Positions 53,801-64,000 of a stretch of 64,000 nt of DNA are shown piece by piece. How positions within the stretch are numbered: position 1 is the first letter of the stretch; every line of letters starts with the position of its first letter. The stretch lies in assembly GCA_028753945.1 (NCBI GenBank), contig JAPNXP010000002.1, positions 12,958,001 to 13,022,000 of the forward strand, in the 5' to 3' direction. Under the pieces are notes generated by a model. The model saw only the letters and a list, made by a program, of their open reading frames with translations. It was not told the origin of the DNA and searched no databases. A program made the position numbers and the translations under genes. Source of the DNA: Hexactinellida sp. DTS-2022 (taxonomy: Eukaryota > Porifera > Hexactinellida).

Positions 53801-56800
53801 GGGACATCCTGTCCAGCCGTCTGGGCGAGAAGCAGCTCCAGGAGCAGGTGTCCGGGCAGTGCTCAGCTGAGCTGAGGCCCTCGCACGAGAGCACAGCCCT
53901 GCAGTACACCGAGCTGTCTCAGCTGTGGAGTCAGCTGGAGGAGAGACTAGCGCAGAGAGAGACGAGTCTGCAGCAGATGCTGGCGCTCTCGCTCGCATTC
54001 GAGGAACAGCTGAGGGGCACCAGCGCTAAGCTGGTGGAGATCAGCTCTGACGTGTCGGCTCTCAAGACTAACACGCCCATAGACACAGAGAGCATACAGG
54101 CCGAGCTACGGCGCATACTCGCCATTAAGGAGAAGTTAGATGGAATGACGGATGGGGAGATGCTGCAATTGACCGGCACACTCGAACAAATAACTGCGCT
54201 AGCCTCAGGATCAGAATTCACGGACCAGGTATGCTAATTATTACGCACAGCAGGGACTGTACTAACTGCCTTTTCAGACACAGGGCGTAACCGCAGAGAG
54301 AGATCAGCTGGAGAAGAACAAGAACTCTCTCCACGCGATCATCGAAAACAGACTATCGCAGCTGGAGAAGGCTCTGGAGCTCGCAAAGCAAATAAAGACA
54401 GAGGAAGAGGCCGTGACCACTTGGGTTAAAACTGGGGAGAAGAGCTTGGATTCCGACTTTACAATCCGTGGCGTGTCAGGTCCCTGCGAGCAGGAGCTGG
54501 CTAAGATAAACTCGTTCCACGAACAGCTGGAGGAGACGCAGACGCGGGTCCGTCAGCTGGAGCAGCTCCACATAGAGCTCAGCAAGGAGGCCGCGGATAC
54601 CGACAGGGCCAGACTGGACAAGGCGATCGTATCTCTGAAAGCTAAAGTGGAGTCTGTCGTTAATAAGGAAGAGAACGTTACAGTGCGTACACAAATGAGT
54701 GCTCCAGTTAGAAACTTTATTATGAGTCCGTTTATAGGCTAATCTACAAGACGCGCTAATGGAGGCCGAATCATTCGAAGCTATGTGTAGAGACATGGAC
54801 GCTTACATTGAGCAAGCGAGCGCCAGTCTGGCTGAGCTGACAGCTGCGTTCAGTTCGGGAGACCCTAGCAACCTAGAGGCTCTGCTGGACAGCATCAGGG
54901 TAACCACATAGGAGATAGGAATGTGTGTTGTAAACTCCACAAAATACCTGGTTATAACGAAGTTATATACAGTCAGGTTCTTTTATTATGAACATTCAAG
55001 GGACCAAAAATTGTGTTCATAATAGAGAGACTTCATAATAAGCGAACTCAACTTAATACAAACCCTATGTAAGTTGTTAAATTGGGACCGTAGGGTTTGT
55101 TCATAATAAAAAATCTTCATATTAAGCAGACGAAATCTTGTTCATAATAAGCAGACCTGACTGTACGTATATTCCCAGACGGATAAAATAATTTATTTGA
55201 CTCCGCTTACAACGAAGTGAATGAAGTATACATCCCTGGACCGTGTCATAACAGTTCGCTGTATTTCATAAGTGTATGACTGCTGAATTCCTAGGAGCTG
55301 TTGTTGCAAGTGGTGAACAAACAGATGGACCTGGATAAGATCAATGAGAAGGGAATGGAGCTAGCGACTAAGTGCACGAAAGACGAAGACGCACTCCTAA
55401 CGAATGTGGCTAACACTCAAGCTAAGTACGACTCTCTTCAGACAAACGCAGAGACAATGCAGAGAGAAATGGACCAGGTATGTCGATAGCTGCTCTAACA
55501 TCTGCCATTATTAAAAGGCTTATTGGACCATTTTGTGATACAAAAAGTGGGTCTGTCACACATTGGTTGATTAATGACTGCCACTAGGCATTCCTGCGCG
55601 CCGGGGAGCTCCGCAAGACCACAGAGAATCTGATCAACTGGCTGAGGGAGGCTAAGAAGGAGCTGGACACAGCGCCGCCCCTGACCGGAGATATCGCCGT
55701 CATAGAAGCAGCGCTTTCCAACCACAGGGTGAGTGTTATTAATTCATATCTATTCAGCTTATCCTCTCGCTGCCCTCTTTTCGGATCGACCACATAGGCT
55801 GCCCAACCTGACAAAATCCATCACAGAGCAATTTTTGCCATAGACTGTAACCCTAAAAAATACTGGCCATCCTCCCGTATTAACACTTGACTAATTGCTG
55901 ATTTATAATAATTAATACTGTGTAAAGGCACTGGCAACGCAGCTGGCCACGAAAGCCCCGACGATAGACTCAGTCCTGCAGACGCTCCCCTCAATGGGCA
56001 TGGCCGCAGAGACGGGGGAGCTGGGGGCACTCGTGGCAGAGGTCAAGGAGAAGGTGGCCACGCGCGGAGACAGGATTTCGCGCGGACTGAGGGCTCTCAA
56101 GCAGTTCGACGTGCGGGAGAATCAGCTGAGAGAGAATATTGAGACTTTCATGGACCAGCTGGATGCTAGCGAGAACTGCTACGGCGTGGTTACTGTAGTG
56201 GAGGAGATCTCCATACAGCACGAGGTATAGCAGTGCCGTAGCCACCAATTAAAAGTGGTCAGGTTAGACCGGGCTGGATACAGTACCAACAGGGCCAAGG
56301 GTTCAGGTTAACCTGTCCAACCAACTAAAAGTGGTCAGGTTGAAACCTGACCAACCTGACCAGTGGCTACGGTCCTGTATAGTGTTATTGGTGCTTACTT
56401 GATAACTTTCCCTGGCCATATAAAGTAAAATATCATTAATACGAACACTGTTTCCGTCCTTTGAAAGCCTTTTCAATGCAAATGACGCCAGTTAATATGA
56501 ATTTCGGATAAGTAGTACACATTTTGACGGTCCTTTGGTGTACATATTAATGAGGTAATACAGTAATCATAAAGCGCTGGATTCTATGAATTTCTTGAAT
56601 TCTGGTTACCCTAGATTTCCATACTAAGCACCTGAAAATATAAGTTGGCAAGTATTTTGTTGTTGTTGTTGTTGTTACTTACTCCTGCTCTAACTAGGCT
56701 CTGGTGAGCGAGATGCCGGGCATGGAGCAGATGCTAGACGACATGAAGGAAATCGCGCTTTCTGTCCGCACGGATAACCTGGTTGACGAGTCCGATCAGA

Positions 56801-56946
56801 TGGAGGAACAGCTGAGAGAGATAACTCTGCTCTGGGAGAGCTTCTCTGCTCGGGCGCAGCAGCAGAGCAGCGAGGTTTACAACGCGGCTAAGATCGCCCA
56901 GAGACTGGCCAGTCTCTACACACTGCTCCTCAACTGGCTGGAGCCT
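38831..56946 (+). CDS. Calponin-homology and spectrin-repeat cytoskeletal giant, 3' end missing
   Basis: At least 33 exons, joined in phase, give 2404 residues before the N gap: 38831-39059, 39195-39256, 39303-39392, 39677-39757, 39879-39971, 40289-40562, 43751-43956, 44060-44119, 44173-44297, 44480-44660, 45741-45829, 45887-45995, 46178-46648, 46887-46982, 47036-47302, 47967-48029, 48151-48372, 48675-48971, 49482-49784, 49959-50291, 50830-51141, 51384-51578, 52097-52255, 52411-52740, 52794-53237, 53497-53745, 53794-54228, 54278-54682, 54738-54899, 55295-55477, 55588-55728, 55928-56224, 56698-56946. Two CH domains form an actin-binding module ([58 protein letters not shown]). An EF-hand-like loop ([12 protein letters not shown]) follows, then a long helical spectrin-repeat/coiled-coil rod. 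Nesprin, spectraplakin, dystrophin and beta-spectrin families all share this plan; the missing C-terminus would decide. Nearly all rod introns are phase 0. The exon at 44060 could instead start at 44069. Confidence 0.82.
39092..39171. mobile_element. Short pogo-like MITE in the first intron
   Basis: CAGATAACTCCCGTTATAACG pairs imperfectly with CGATATAAGCGGGTATTTCG and the element ends in GCTGTA, with TA at the left border. It occupies much of the 135-bp intron. Confidence 0.5.
40672..43762 (+). repeat. 45-bp minisatellite, about 68 units, duplicating a 3' splice acceptor
   Basis: The unit is GTACAACACTGTAGTTAGTG, TGTGTGTTTAG, ACATGGCTAAGGGC (45 bp; a few units are 43 bp). Units differ mainly at GGGC/GGAC/GGCC and GTAGTT/GTAATT. 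The last unit runs into the real exon: its TGTGTGTTTAG is the acceptor and ACATGGCTAAGGGCGT is the exon start. Each upstream unit therefore carries the intron's 3' splice site and the first 16 exon bases, followed in frame by a stop (TAG). Confidence 0.97.
44702..45714. mobile_element. 1-kb inverted-repeat element with 11-bp flanking direct repeat
   Basis: Left CAGTCACTCCGCTTAGTCGG and right CCGATTAAGCGGACTCGACTG are strong inverted repeats, extended by GTCAC. The direct repeat TATTTATAGAC lies at 44691-44701 and 45715-45725. The interior has no transposase; it contains palindromic GGTTAACCGGTTA-like stretches and a nested hAT-like element at 45116-45564. It lies in an intron of the spectrin-repeat gene. 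Confidence 0.7.
45116..45564. mobile_element. hAT-like element rich in GAACGAACTGAAC repeats, nested
   Basis: CAGGGAATTAAAGGATCACG and CGTGAACCTTTCATTCCCTG are inverted repeats of CAG...CTG type. The flanking 8-mers GTAACGGC and GTAACCGC differ by one base, fitting an older hAT target duplication. The interior is built from GAACGAACTGAACG-like short repeats. Confidence 0.75.
46023..46164. mobile_element. pogo-like MITE next to a splice acceptor
   Basis: CAGTAGAACCTCGTTAGTACG and TTCGCACTAGCGAGGTGCTACTG are near-perfect inverted repeats with TA on both sides. Its right end lies 13 bp before the acceptor of the exon at 46178, so the element supplies part of the intron's 3' end. Confidence 0.8.
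48407..48546. mobile_element. Degenerate pogo-like MITE
   Basis: CAGTAGACTCTATTAAACG pairs imperfectly with GTTAAAAGCGAGTTTTC...ACTGCA. Intronic, non-coding. Confidence 0.4.
49165..49432. mobile_element. Intronic MITE with ATTCGAATAGTAGCC ends
   Basis: TACTGTATTTATTCGAATAG (then TAGCC) and GGGCTACTATTAGAGTATAT (then ACGGTA) are imperfect inverted repeats. The interior holds a G10 run at about 49365. Non-coding. Confidence 0.55.
51681..51918. mobile_element. Intronic MITE with GAATAAGTGCGCCGG ends
   Basis: ACAGTATTTCTTTGAATAAG (then TGCGCCGG) pairs with CCGGCGCTTATTCGAAGCAT (then TACGCAATTACGGTA). Intronic, non-coding; related in design to 49165-49432. Confidence 0.55.
54971..55163. mobile_element. 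pogo-like MITE
   Basis: CAGTCAGGTTCTTTTATTATG and CATAATAAGCAGACCTGACTG are inverted repeats, with TA on both sides. The interior repeats the CCCTATGTAAGTTGTTAAAT/AAATTGGGACCGTAGGG theme also visible near 14920 and 44400. Intronic. Confidence 0.7.
56229..56378. mobile_element. Intronic MITE with GCCGTAGCCAC ends
   Basis: CAGTGCCGTAGCCACCAATT and AGTGGCTACGGTCCTG are inverted repeats. AAAAGTGGTCAGGTT occurs twice inside. The borders read CAG...CTG as in hAT elements, but I could not fix the target duplication. Confidence 0.55.
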
Positions 56947-57023
56947 GTAAGTCTCTCATATGCTACTACGGGCGTTCTAACGCTACGTAGCGCAACATTC
57001 CAGAAATCAAACGCCCTCCCTAT

Positions 57024-57123
57024 NNNNNNNNNNNNNNNNNNNNNNNNNNNNNNNNNNNNNNNNNNNNNNNNNNNNNNNNNNNNNNNNNNNNNNNNNNNNN
57101 NNNNNNNNNNNNNNNNNNNNNNN
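57024..57123. other. Assembly gap, exactly 100 N
   Basis: A run of 100 Ns, the usual placeholder for a gap of unknown size. It falls in the intron after the exon ending at 56946 and directly precedes the second copy of the duplicated segment. Confidence 0.99.
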
Positions 57124-60100
57124 CAGTTGATTGAAGAATCTGGACGGTATCCAAAATCTGATTTTTGGCATATAGGGGTAACTTTTGTCTCCCGACAACA
57201 AGTTGAGGTTTTCTCACACCTCGCCAAGTTATGACGTCATTGTCACATTTCGAGAAGTGTAAATAATCAATAAATCCCACATTAATTTTCGCCCTCTGAG
57301 TCTAGGAGATAAAATCTAAAAATTAATAGAACATGTACATTAATGATGTGGACACGTTAGTCACACCAGATCACCAATATGCTAACTCATTATGTCATGA
57401 TGACGTAATCACAAAATTTTCACATTGTTAAATTTGACAATTTTAGGCCTATTTACGCTTTATAATCAATGTTAGAAGTATATAAACCATACACCAACCG
57501 CGAAGCGGTTGGTGTGGTTGTGTTCTATCGCGAAGCACGCTAGTCTATTAATCTGCAAGAGTTATTAGTGATGTTCTAGAATCTAGAGTAATTATTAATA
57601 TAGCTGTAACTGTTGATTAAAGGGACACTGGTAGAGTATTCTCATCCTGTGTGAGACGGATAATCTTATTATTTACTAACCAAGGTTCAATTCATTCAAT
57701 GGTAGCGATATTTCCCCACATTCTAATCTTTAACCTCTTTAATTAATCGATCATATAATATCATTCTTATTCTGAGAAAACTAATGCTCTTTATCTGTTG
57801 TAATGATGCATTTTAATGGTAATTAAGTAATATTATTAATTAAATTAGACCAGAAATTCCAACGTTGTACTTTATTTCAGTCCATTTATATTTAGTTACT
57901 GGGTGGCACTTATAACATTGAACTTAGCGTAGCTGTTATTAAAATGAGGTATTTATCTAAGTTTAATTCAGATACATGGGAGTGTATATACGTATGTAGT
58001 CTTACTGTACAGTACGCTCCACACGAGGTTATCAAACGAGAATGTAAGGAGCAGAATTATATACTAGACTTCTGCGCGGGTCGTATGCGGGTCCCGCCCC
58101 CGCCCCGTCCCGCATCTATCGGTGATTGACCCGCCCCGCCCCGCAAGACACAGTGCCATAACCAAATGAACCCGCGCGCTAACCAGGATTATCGCCAGGA
58201 TTATATAATTGGGGGTATACACTCGGCGCACAATGCGGGCTCAAAAATATTTACAGCTTTATGGAATAAGGAAGACGACAGTCCGTTTTGGGCGGATATT
58301 TGAACCGGAAATCCGAGTTTATTATATGGGATTACGGAATAATTCTACTATGCAATTTTTTCGATCGCATCTTCAGATAATATTAATCATTAAGTATGTT
58401 TAGGCACTGTAGAGGGGCACATTGTTACAATAGAGGGTCCCACAACCAGACCTGGGGCTGATTACTAGTGAGTGATTACGATTACACCATCAAAAAAGCT
58501 TGATTATGATTACGATTACAGGAAAAGTTGTAATCGATTACAATCGATTACGATTGTAATCGTAATCAGCCCCAAGCCTGCCCACAACCCGCATTTTAAT
58601 AACCCGCCCCGCGCCGAGGTCTATTAGGACACCTCCGAATTAATTGTTGGAATTGGTATGCCTTTCTATAGATGGCTGCAGAGTGCAGATTGATAGGGCC
58701 CATGGCTAGGAGTCATGATTGGCAGAGCCTAGCCTTTTGACACAATTTACATATTATTACCTGAAATTAATCCAATAATTGGATTATGATCTATTCACTA
58801 GTATTCAGTGTAAGTGATTGTAACTGTGGTCCATCATATTAATTTTACATACTTGCTCTCATTTTGATTTTCAAGGATATGTGAATATTCTCACAACTAT
58901 AAATGGAAATGAATATATTTTAAAGCTTGCACTAACAAGAATCTTGTATATTCGTTCATGCTACGCAACACAGGTATACTTACTAATTACCATTTCAGGA
59001 GGTTATACAATTACTTCCGCACTCAAACTAATTCTTGTTTTATGTCAAATGATTGCTGCGATTTAGTATCCGCAATCTCAGTTATCCCAATGTCGCGGCG
59101 ATGTAATAATGTCGTCAGATTTGAGTATACTATTAATTAAGCTAACCCGCGAAAATATAAACTAACTTCAGTTGTAAATATAATAATTCTTAATCAACAA
59201 CTTAACTTAACATATGTTTTTATTCTGGAGTAATTATCACAATTGTGTTATACAGCCGTTCGGTATCGGCCGCTTTGGGACGGCTCTCTTAACCACTTTT
59301 TGGTATTATTCTCCAACACTACGCAGTGTCTGGCAAGTTAGAGGTTCTAGCAATTACTGTAAACTCTCGTTAATACGAACACCTGGGGATCTTAGAAATA
59401 TATTTGTATTATCCTGAAATTCTTATTAACCGGAGTCGCTTGAATTCCATTTGTATAAGCTAGGAAATTAACTTTTACTCCTTAACCGATATTTCGCTTT
59501 AATTAACAGTGTTCGTATAAAAGAGAGTCTACTCTATTTGGGACAAACTTTAATTATTTTCTTCTTCCATCAGCTCTTCACCAGTGTAAACTTTTAGATA
59601 TAAAGCAAGGCAGCATGTTTACATGATACTGTATTAGCATATTTGTAATCAATTTATGCTGGTAGCCTGTTTGATGCTGAAATAAGTTACGTAGTCCCAT
59701 GACTAGTTTTATTGCAATTAACTCAACAATTCCATTTACTGAAGTAATATTTGTCTACATAACCACATCCACACAGATTCCAATATTATACATAGGCGTC
59801 GGAGCTGCAGCGGCTGGGGCGGCCATGGCCGCCCCCCTTTTTTTTGAAATTAAAAAAATACAGCATATTGGCTGAGGATGTCCTCGGCCACCTAAGATCA
59901 ATTTCTACTCTTCGTCGAACCACTTTCTTATGAAGAAATAATATACTTATGACGAAAAGTGGAGCGGCCTAGCGGTCACCCATTGCCAGGCCCGTTTTGG
60001 TCGCTCACTAACTCTGTTAAAATAAAATTATGGCCGCCCCACTTTTATTTTGCTTCCGACGCCTCTGATATATAATATGTTTAACTTAATTAAGTACGCG

Positions 60101-63100
60101 ATCGAGATGAGGGCGGTAAGTCATAGTACCTGAAGTGAAAACGCCCGTAGCCGAAACGAACTGCTGTAAATATTGATACAATTGAGATACTGTCAAACCG
60201 AACATAATTTATTATTAAATGGCTTTGCTATTTAAAATTGAATAAAATTTGACCCAAAGGAGCGCATACGCAATTATACAATTTAATTAACTGTCATATC
60301 CACTGTTCCACTGAGCTTGTTAATTAATTATTAGAACCAAATCTCCAATGATTTATAAGTCAGTCATGCTCCGTGTCTCCTAGATATCCTGGCGGCTACC
60401 ACTCTGTTGCGAAGAAATAATAGATTATAACATACTTCAGTGAAATACGTGCATAGACAGAAATGAAGGTAGCATATATCTGTGGTTTGTTTAAATATTT
60501 TCCAGAGCCGCAGAAGATTCTATATTGCGTGTTTCAATCTGAAAGAGTCTGGAAGCATCACTTCCCTCCTAATCCTGTTAGCGTATTTATTGAGCCACAC
60601 CATGGATATACTATTCACATAGAAAGATTGCAAATAGAGTTTCATGCACAGTTATCACTATGGATTTAGAAAACTACAGGTATTATCTTTTGCTTATTAA
60701 CCTCATTAATGCTTATGTTGCAGGCCAAATGCGTTTCCAGGCGAAACGCCTTTCTCCTGGAAACGCATTTGCAGCATCTACAATACTTGATTTGCAGGTA
60801 ATCCAGATTTCTTGCTTAGTTGTATAAATTTGCATATTTAATGTATTTTAAACCATTTAATATTAATCCATAGTACAGGCATTGATTACTGTTGCTGTTT
60901 GTTTCATATTTAACAGAAGCTACGATGTATTCTTGGTTACAAGATACTTCCCAAATACATTACACCAAAGTACCGGCGTACTAATGCAGCACAGGGGCTG
61001 TCCTAGTGTCCTTAGTGATAATGCTGGAAATTTGATAGCTTTGATTCAGTGTTATGCCTTAAAAATGCCATATATACTAGCTAATTGTGCCTTGTTACAA
61101 AAATCTATTTAGACAAATTGAATAACAAATCTACTCTTCTCAAAGCACATTCTCACAGGTAAATAAACCATTTGACAAATCCGGAATATCCTCATTTTTA
61201 TTGTCCACAGTTTGCTAAACATGTTTCTGTTAACTTATTGTACTATTCCCATTAATAAATGCTAGTAATCCTTATCTACTGACTACCTAATACAATTGAC
61301 ATTTTTTTCTGCAAAATTAACTTAAACTTCTACCTTCACACATTTAATGGAGATATCCCTACAATACATAGCTGTCTTTCTTGCAAATTTTACAGCTCAG
61401 TTGAATTTGAAATTTCTATAAAAGCTTTGATTAGGTTTGCATTAATACATTATCTACCATCTGATCTGGCATTCTTACAATGTAGCAAATTAAGTATAAT
61501 TAAATTCTACTTACGCCGCGTATGCGGTAATCTATTCTCTGTATTCGAAGTTCCTAAATAGTTAGAATAATTCGAGCCACCAACCACACAGCGTGACTAA
61601 TCCAAGTATAAATACTATTTGACATCATCTTAGTTAATATTCCGTGTATTTACAGTTAATTAAACGTTCTTCAGACTAATGCAGTTCGTAGGTAAGATTT
61701 AATATTTCCATTTGATTAAAGATTCTTAATAATCGCTCTCGCGCTATCTAGCACCATATAAATACTCGCATTTCATAATCATTATGTCTAATAGAATGCC
61801 GAATATACATTTGTATTCATAGAAATAACTACATATTATAGGAATGCAATTTGTATTGATCTTGCTTATAAATGCAAATGCGGCAGACTCTCGTTAATAA
61901 GAACACAGATTAAGGGAAATATCGATTAAGGACAATGTTTAATTCCACTAGCTTATACAAATGCATGCAAGTGACTCCGGTTAATAAGAATTCCAGATAA
62001 TACGAACAGATTTTGACGGTCCCCTAGGCCCCTGGTGTTCGTATTACTAGAGTCACTGTAAATACTGGAAACAGAGATTTAATACTTTGTTCCACAGGCT
62101 TCAGTCGCGCGATGTCTTCCTCTAAACAGCTGAACACAGAGCTGCTCCCGGAGTTCTGTCTCTTCTGCGACAACTACTACACGGACCCAGTGATGCTGCC
62201 CTGTCTGCACACCTGCTGTCGCAAGTGCGCGCTGCTCAACCAGTTCTGCAAGTCCTGCGAGGAGCAGTACACCCAGAAGGGCCGACACGGGTCCGGCTTC
62301 CCCAACGACCTGCTCCTGTCGAACATAACTGCCATTAACAACGCCTGTCGGGTCTACAAAGACAACGACGAGAGCATCCTCTGCAAGAACTGCTGTCTCG
62401 TGCCTACCTCCAAAGCAACCAACTTTTGTGTTGAGTGCAAAGTGTTCATTTGCAACTTTGATACGACCGCACATGTCCGCTTCGGCTCCGGAAAGCACAA
62501 CTTTATAAAACTATCCACACTAATGACCTCCGATCTCCCAGACATTATCCCCAACAACCCCTTCATCGGCTGTCCCAACCACCCCTCCATACAAATAGAG
62601 TACTTCTGCACCCTCTGCGATGAGCTGTTCTGCGAAGACTGCTCTAAGATATACCACAGCGACCACCCCACGCAGCTGGTGGATAACTTCATCGATAACC
62701 AGAGGGAAGTAATAGAGGAGAAAGCCCAGGAATTGGAATCTAAGTTGTCGAACGGATTCCAGAAGGAATACCTGGTCCAGAGCAAGAAGCTGGAAGAGCA
62801 GAAACTCCATTTGCTCGATAAGGTGAATAAGGATTTCGACTCTCTAGTTGAAAAGCTGCTCGAGCGTAGGAACACACTCGTCTACTCCATAATCAGCCAG
62901 CACGACGAGCGCCTGAAGCTGCTACAGACCGTGTACGACAGGAACGAAATGCTCAACAGTAAAGTCAAGGAGTGCCTGGAAATGATTAAGGAATACACCG
63001 TGACATACCCGCCCAAGTACATCCTGCCTCTCGCGATGACACTCACACACAGACTGGACGACTTCGACTTCCACAACCCGGACATGGACCTGGACATCAC

Positions 63101-64000
63101 ACAGGTGGAGTACAGCGTTAAAGGGCTGCTCGAGTTGGTTAGCGAGTTTGAGAACATTGGACACGTGAACCCCATTCGGAGGCCAAAGCTGGAGACGCCG
63201 ATAGCCAAGTTCCCCAAGGACATCCTCAAGTCCGGCTGGGCCACGAAGGATACGGACACCGAGGAGCTGACCCTCGTGACCACTGCGGTTACGATGCACA
63301 GCAACCTACTAGTCGTGTTTAAGACGCACTGCAAGGGCCTGGCGCCTCCGAACTCGGCGGGGAGCAAGAACGAATCTCAATTCCGAATCACAACATTCGA
63401 CCCCTACTCCCCCACACGGAATCTGTTCCTGCCCAAGCTGCTGGAGGCAAAGTCCGTCGCTAACATGTTCGCACACAAGAACGGCTGCACCTACATAGTG
63501 GACAGGGCCGGGAAACAGCTGATCAAGCTGGACGACGGACTCAACGCGGTGCAAACAGTGGACCACAACCCGCAGCTCCAGCTGCTGGATGACCCGGTCT
63601 GCATTTGCTACGACAAAACCAACGCCAACTTCTTGGTGTACAACATGGTCAGCAATAACGTTAATGTGTTTGATGTGTCACTAAAGTACCTGAATACGTT
63701 CGCTGTTCCTGTTCAGCTCCCAAGCAACAGACTCACGAGGAGCCACAGCGAGATCCACAGACAGCTCCCCGTCTCGCCCCGCCCCCGCTCCAAGCAGAGC
63801 GCAGACGTGTTCTTCTCCTCGGACATGTTCCCCTCCTGCGAGGACAGCAAGGTCAGTATTAACCTGGCAGTCAACTCCAGAGAGACTGTCTTCTTCGTGC
63901 CTAACACCAAACAGGCGCTGTACGTGCTGGATAGCGAGGGCTCTCTGCTGAGGGAGATCAGTCTGAGGGACAGCATCAGTGAGGAGGCGGCCCACTCGCC
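57124..64000 (+). repeat. Large duplicated segment, copy B (runs off the window)
   Basis: Near-identical to 26195-32711. Differences seen include a roughly 350-bp stretch present only here (about 58130-58480), a 10-bp CACTAGTATT-type insertion near 58797, a 5-bp CTTAA repeat difference near 59208, a one-base deletion near 61263 and scattered substitutions. The extra stretch contains the left half of a MITE with GGGGCTGATTAC ends (about 58453-58571), of which copy A retains only the right half. Everything described for copy A recurs here, including the hairpins and the TRIM gene. Confidence 0.95.
62112..64000 (+). CDS. TRIM-family protein, second copy, cut by the window end
   Basis: An open frame of 629 complete codons, matching residues 1-629 of the protein at 30823-33036 with the RING, both B-boxes, the coiled coil and most of the propeller-like region. 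Coding differences are few: AAA/AAG and ATT/ATA (silent) near 63479-63498 and TCC/ACC (Ser to Thr) near 63905. The frame is intact throughout, as expected for an allele or a very recent duplicate. Confidence 0.85.
   Translation, partial: MSSSKQLNTELLPEFCLFCDNYYTDPVMLPCLHTCCRKCALLNQFCKSCEEQYTQKGRHGSGFPNDLLLSNITAINNACRVYKDNDESILCKNCCLVPTSKATNFCVECKVFICNFDTTAHVRFGSGKHNFIKLSTLMTSDLPDIIPNNPFIGCPNHPSIQIEYFCTLCDELFCEDCSKIYHSDHPTQLVDNFIDNQREVIEEKAQELESKLSNGFQKEYLVQSKKLEEQKLHLLDKVNKDFDSLVEKLLERRNTLVYSIISQHDERLKLLQTVYDRNEMLNSKVKECLEMIKEYTVTYPPKYILPLAMTLTHRLDDFDFHNPDMDLDITQVEYSVKGLLELVSEFENIGHVNPIRRPKLETPIAKFPKDILKSGWATKDTDTEELTLVTTAVTMHSNLLVVFKTHCKGLAPPNSAGSKNESQFRITTFDPYSPTRNLFLPKLLEAKSVANMFAHKNGCTYIVDRAGKQLIKLDDGLNAVQTVDHNPQLQLLDDPVCICYDKTNANFLVYNMVSNNVNVFDVSLKYLNTFAVPVQLPSNRLTRSHSEIHRQLPVSPRPRSKQSADVFFSSDMFPSCEDSKVSINLAVNSRETVFFVPNTKQALYVLDSEGSLLREISLRDSISEEAAHS

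Overview
The window is eukaryotic and animal-like. The genes have GT-AG introns, AT-rich noncoding DNA surrounds GC-richer exons, and the gene set includes a SIX1/2-class homeobox gene, a neuronal calcium sensor, a CaM kinase I, a TRIM protein, APLF and a CH/spectrin-repeat giant. Genes are close together, many are single-exon, introns are often 50-300 bp, and short inverted-repeat DNA transposons (MITEs) are everywhere. This suits a compact invertebrate genome, perhaps an early-branching lineage such as a sponge. The species is an inference, not a proof.

Layout. 1-3389 is AT-rich with no recognised gene. 3390-25112 is a dense cluster: a ZNF622/Rei1 ribosome-biogenesis factor, a secreted degenerate metallo-beta-lactamase-fold protein (-), a hippocalcin-like calcium sensor, a SIX1/2 homeobox factor, a FAM181-like protein (-), an RBR ubiquitin ligase with a membrane anchor, an IKK/TBK1-like kinase that ends in a FIP200/ATG11 claw domain (-), CaMKI, a thioredoxin-like protein, NMD3, TARG1/OARD1, an APLF protein with eleven 32-residue TQ repeats, and a second divergent calcium sensor (-). 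25233-33722 holds MITEs, a TRIM gene and a hAT-like element full of a CCGTTA minisatellite. 34793-36291 is PUS1. 38831-56946 is the 5' part of a CH-CH-spectrin-repeat gene with at least 33 exons. One of its introns carries a 3-kb array of 45-bp repeats, each a copy of the intron's own 3' splice acceptor. After a 100-N scaffold gap (57024-57123) the window ends in a near-identical second copy of 26195-32711. That second copy could be an unmerged haplotype or a segmental duplication.

Shared themes: ZNF622 and NMD3 both act in 60S export and recycling. TARG1 and APLF both act in ADP-ribose and DNA-break biology and are neighbours, which may be chance. The two calcium sensors and CaMKI are calcium-signalling proteins. 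The most unusual item is the kinase-ubiquitin-like-coiled coil-claw gene at 14045-17406. It puts a TBK1-type kinase and the autophagy-receptor-binding claw of FIP200 in one predicted polypeptide. Exon models were made by eye from GT/AG sites and reading phase; no alignment or transcript data were available.
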